21,939 nucleotides of DNA, from contig URIT01000044.1 of NCBI GenBank assembly GCA_900547945.1, positions 1 through 21,939 of the forward strand, given 5' to 3'. Position numbers and translations under genes: made by a program. The DNA is from an uncultured bacterium. GTDB taxonomy: Bacteria > Verrucomicrobiota > Kiritimatiellia > RFP12 > UBA1067. Positions 20,583-21,939 of this stretch are shown here, one piece after another. Every line of letters starts with the position of its first letter. Position 1 is the first letter of the stretch. The notes under the pieces are model-generated. The model worked only from the letters and a program-made list of their open reading frames with translations. It ran no database searches and was not told the DNA's origin.

Positions 20583-21939
20583 GTGTACCTCAAGCAGCTG
20601 GACATCATCGGTTTCAAGTCCTTTGCGGACAAGACCCGCCTCACCTTCGAGCCGGGCATGATCGCCATTGTCGGCCCGAACGGCTGCGGCAAGTCGAACG
20701 TCTCCGACGCGATCCGCTGGGTGCTCGGCGAGCAGCGCCCCACCGCCATCCGCTGCTCGAAGCTCGTCGACGTCGTCTTCAACGGCACCGACACGCGCAA
20801 GCCCCTCGGCCTCGCGGAGGTCTCGATCACCTTCGCCGACTGCGAGAAGGAACTCGGCACCGAGTACCACGAGGTCACCGTCACCCGCCGCGTCTACCGC
20901 GACGGCTCCGGCGAATACTTCATCAACAAAACCCGCAGCGGACTGAAGGACATCAAGCGCCTCTTCATGGGCACGGGCATCGGCACCACCTCCTACTCCG
21001 TCATGGCGCAGGGCCAGATCGACCAGATCCTCTCCTCGAAGCCCGAGGACCGCCGCGCCGTCTTCGAGGAGGCCGCCGGCATCACGAAGTTCAAGGCCGA
21101 CCGCAAGGAGGCCCTGCGCAAGATCGAGCAGACCGAGCAGAACCTCCTCCGCGAGGCGGACGTCCTCCGCGAGATGAAGCGCCAGATCGGCTCGCTCCAG
21201 CGCCAGGTCGGCAAGGCCGAGAAGTACAAGGAGCTGCGCGACGAGCTGCGCGGGCTCGACATCTACGTCAGCAAGGGCAAGATCCAGGCATTCAACCTCG
21301 CGCTGGAAATGAACGCGCAGCACCAGCGCGAAACCGAGCAGGCGATCCAGGAGGCGACGGTCGCCGTCAACGCGGCCGAGAGCGCGAGCCAGCAGATCCA
21401 CGCCGACATGCACCGGCTCGAAGAGCGCCTGGCCGCCCTCCAGGCGCAGCAGGCCCAGGCCGAGAGCGCCTATTCCCGCGCCCGCGAGGTGATCGGCGTC
21501 AACGAGCAGCGCATCGCCGAGTACAAGGCGTGGAGCGACCGCGACGGACGCGAGATCAACGCCACGCGCCAGCAGCTCGACGAAATCGGCATGCAGACCG
21601 AAAGCCTGGAGCAGAAGGCGGCCCTGCTGGAGGAGGGGCTGGAAACGGCCCGCGCCGACCTGGAGGAGGCCGAGACCGCGTTCCGCGAGGCGTCGGCGAA
21701 GATCGACGCCCTGCGCCAGGAACTGCAGGAGGGCCGTTCCGAGAGTGTCCTCTGCGACCGCCGCGCGAACGAGACGCGCGACGCCATCGCCCGCCTCGAC
21801 GAACAGGCGCGCGAGCAGATCGTGAAGCGCGAACGGCTCGTGAGCGAGGAGGCGCAGCTGCGCGAGAGCGCCGCCGCCGCCGAGACGGCGCTCGCCGCCG
21901 TGAAGACGCGCCTCGCCGAGGCCCGCGCCGCCGAGGAGG
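20583..21939 (+). CDS. smc: chromosome segregation ATPase SMC (3' end beyond window)
   Basis: The first ~452 residues of the chromosome-condensing SMC protein are present, the gene running off the right edge. It begins GTG with MYLKQLDIIGFKSFADKTRL, the standard SMC opening. It carries Walker A GPNGCGKSN (K37), the WVLGEQ segment, and the Q-loop region YSVMAQGQIDQILSSKPEDRR followed by FEEAAGITKFKADRKEALRK. From ~170 onward the sequence is a continuous Ala/Glu/Gln/Arg-rich coiled coil. The hinge, second coil and Walker B head would be outside the window. It diverges from ftsH across a 129-base spacer. With FtsK in the opposite block it serves chromosome organisation and segregation. Confidence 0.96.
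   Translation, partial: MYLKQLDIIGFKSFADKTRLTFEPGMIAIVGPNGCGKSNVSDAIRWVLGEQRPTAIRCSKLVDVVFNGTDTRKPLGLAEVSITFADCEKELGTEYHEVTVTRRVYRDGSGEYFINKTRSGLKDIKRLFMGTGIGTTSYSVMAQGQIDQILSSKPEDRRAVFEEAAGITKFKADRKEALRKIEQTEQNLLREADVLREMKRQIGSLQRQVGKAEKYKELRDELRGLDIYVSKGKIQAFNLALEMNAQHQRETEQAIQEATVAVNAAESASQQIHADMHRLEERLAALQAQQAQAESAYSRAREVIGVNEQRIAEYKAWSDRDGREINATRQQLDEIGMQTESLEQKAALLEEGLETARADLEEAETAFREASAKIDALRQELQEGRSESVLCDRRANETRDAIARLDEQAREQIVKRERLVSEEAQLRESAAAAETALAAVKTRLAEARAAEE

Noticed and set aside
20525..21413. Minus-strand frames opposite smc
   Set aside because: Antisense shadows; the plus-strand SMC N-terminus with Walker A is unambiguous.

Overview
The window is GC-rich (third codon positions nearly all G or C), with dense gene packing and many 4-base stop/start overlaps. 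It reads as part of a bacterial chromosome from the PVC superphylum, most likely Verrucomicrobiota/Kiritimatiellota. That placement is inferred from gene content: LamG/autotransporter-type surface proteins, an agarase-like glycoside hydrolase next to a parallel beta-helix protein, a XylR-type regulator (LacI-like sensor plus AraC HTH), and an mcsA-mcsB-clpC set. No rRNA is present to confirm it. I see no tRNA, rRNA, CRISPR array, transposase or phage gene.

Region 1 (1-8703) is accessory and carbohydrate-related. A LamG-domain surface protein sits at the left edge, where its first ~165 bases conflict with a possible minus-strand gene. Next comes a minus-strand pair, a XylR-like sugar-responsive regulator overlapping a MATE-family transporter. 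Diverging from the regulator are two secreted proteins, a two-module parallel beta-helix/PKD protein and an agarase-like (GH50-type) glycoside hydrolase. The 217-bp divergent spacer holds a perfect 8-7-8 inverted repeat beside the regulator's promoter, a good operator candidate. This looks like a small glycan-use locus.

Region 2 (8749-20453) is a nine-gene minus-strand block: ftsH, folP, cdaA (c-di-AMP synthase), a 59-aa CdaR/YbbR-like membrane anchor, ftsK, a rodZ-like gene, mcsA, an mcsB-like gene and clpC. Most neighbours overlap by 4 bases or lie 1 base apart, so it may be one transcription unit linking membrane proteolysis, folate synthesis, c-di-AMP signalling, chromosome segregation and ClpC proteolysis. 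The exceptions are two AT-rich spacers (ftsK/rodZ and mcsB/clpC) built from the same 8-bp tandem repeat.

Region 3 (20454-end) has a divergent promoter region and the first ~452 codons of smc on the plus strand.

Most notable points: (a) the McsB homologue is shortened and lacks the arginine-kinase active-site motifs, although the adjacent ClpC keeps both GTEH motifs that in Bacillus form the phospho-arginine pockets; (b) the CdaR partner of CdaA is reduced to its membrane anchor; (c) the clpC leader is a structured AT-rich repeat with three GCGAAGC mini-hairpin motifs; (d) a TGCTATACTT extended -10 lies so close to the start codons of ftsH and the regulator that leaderless mRNAs are predicted.
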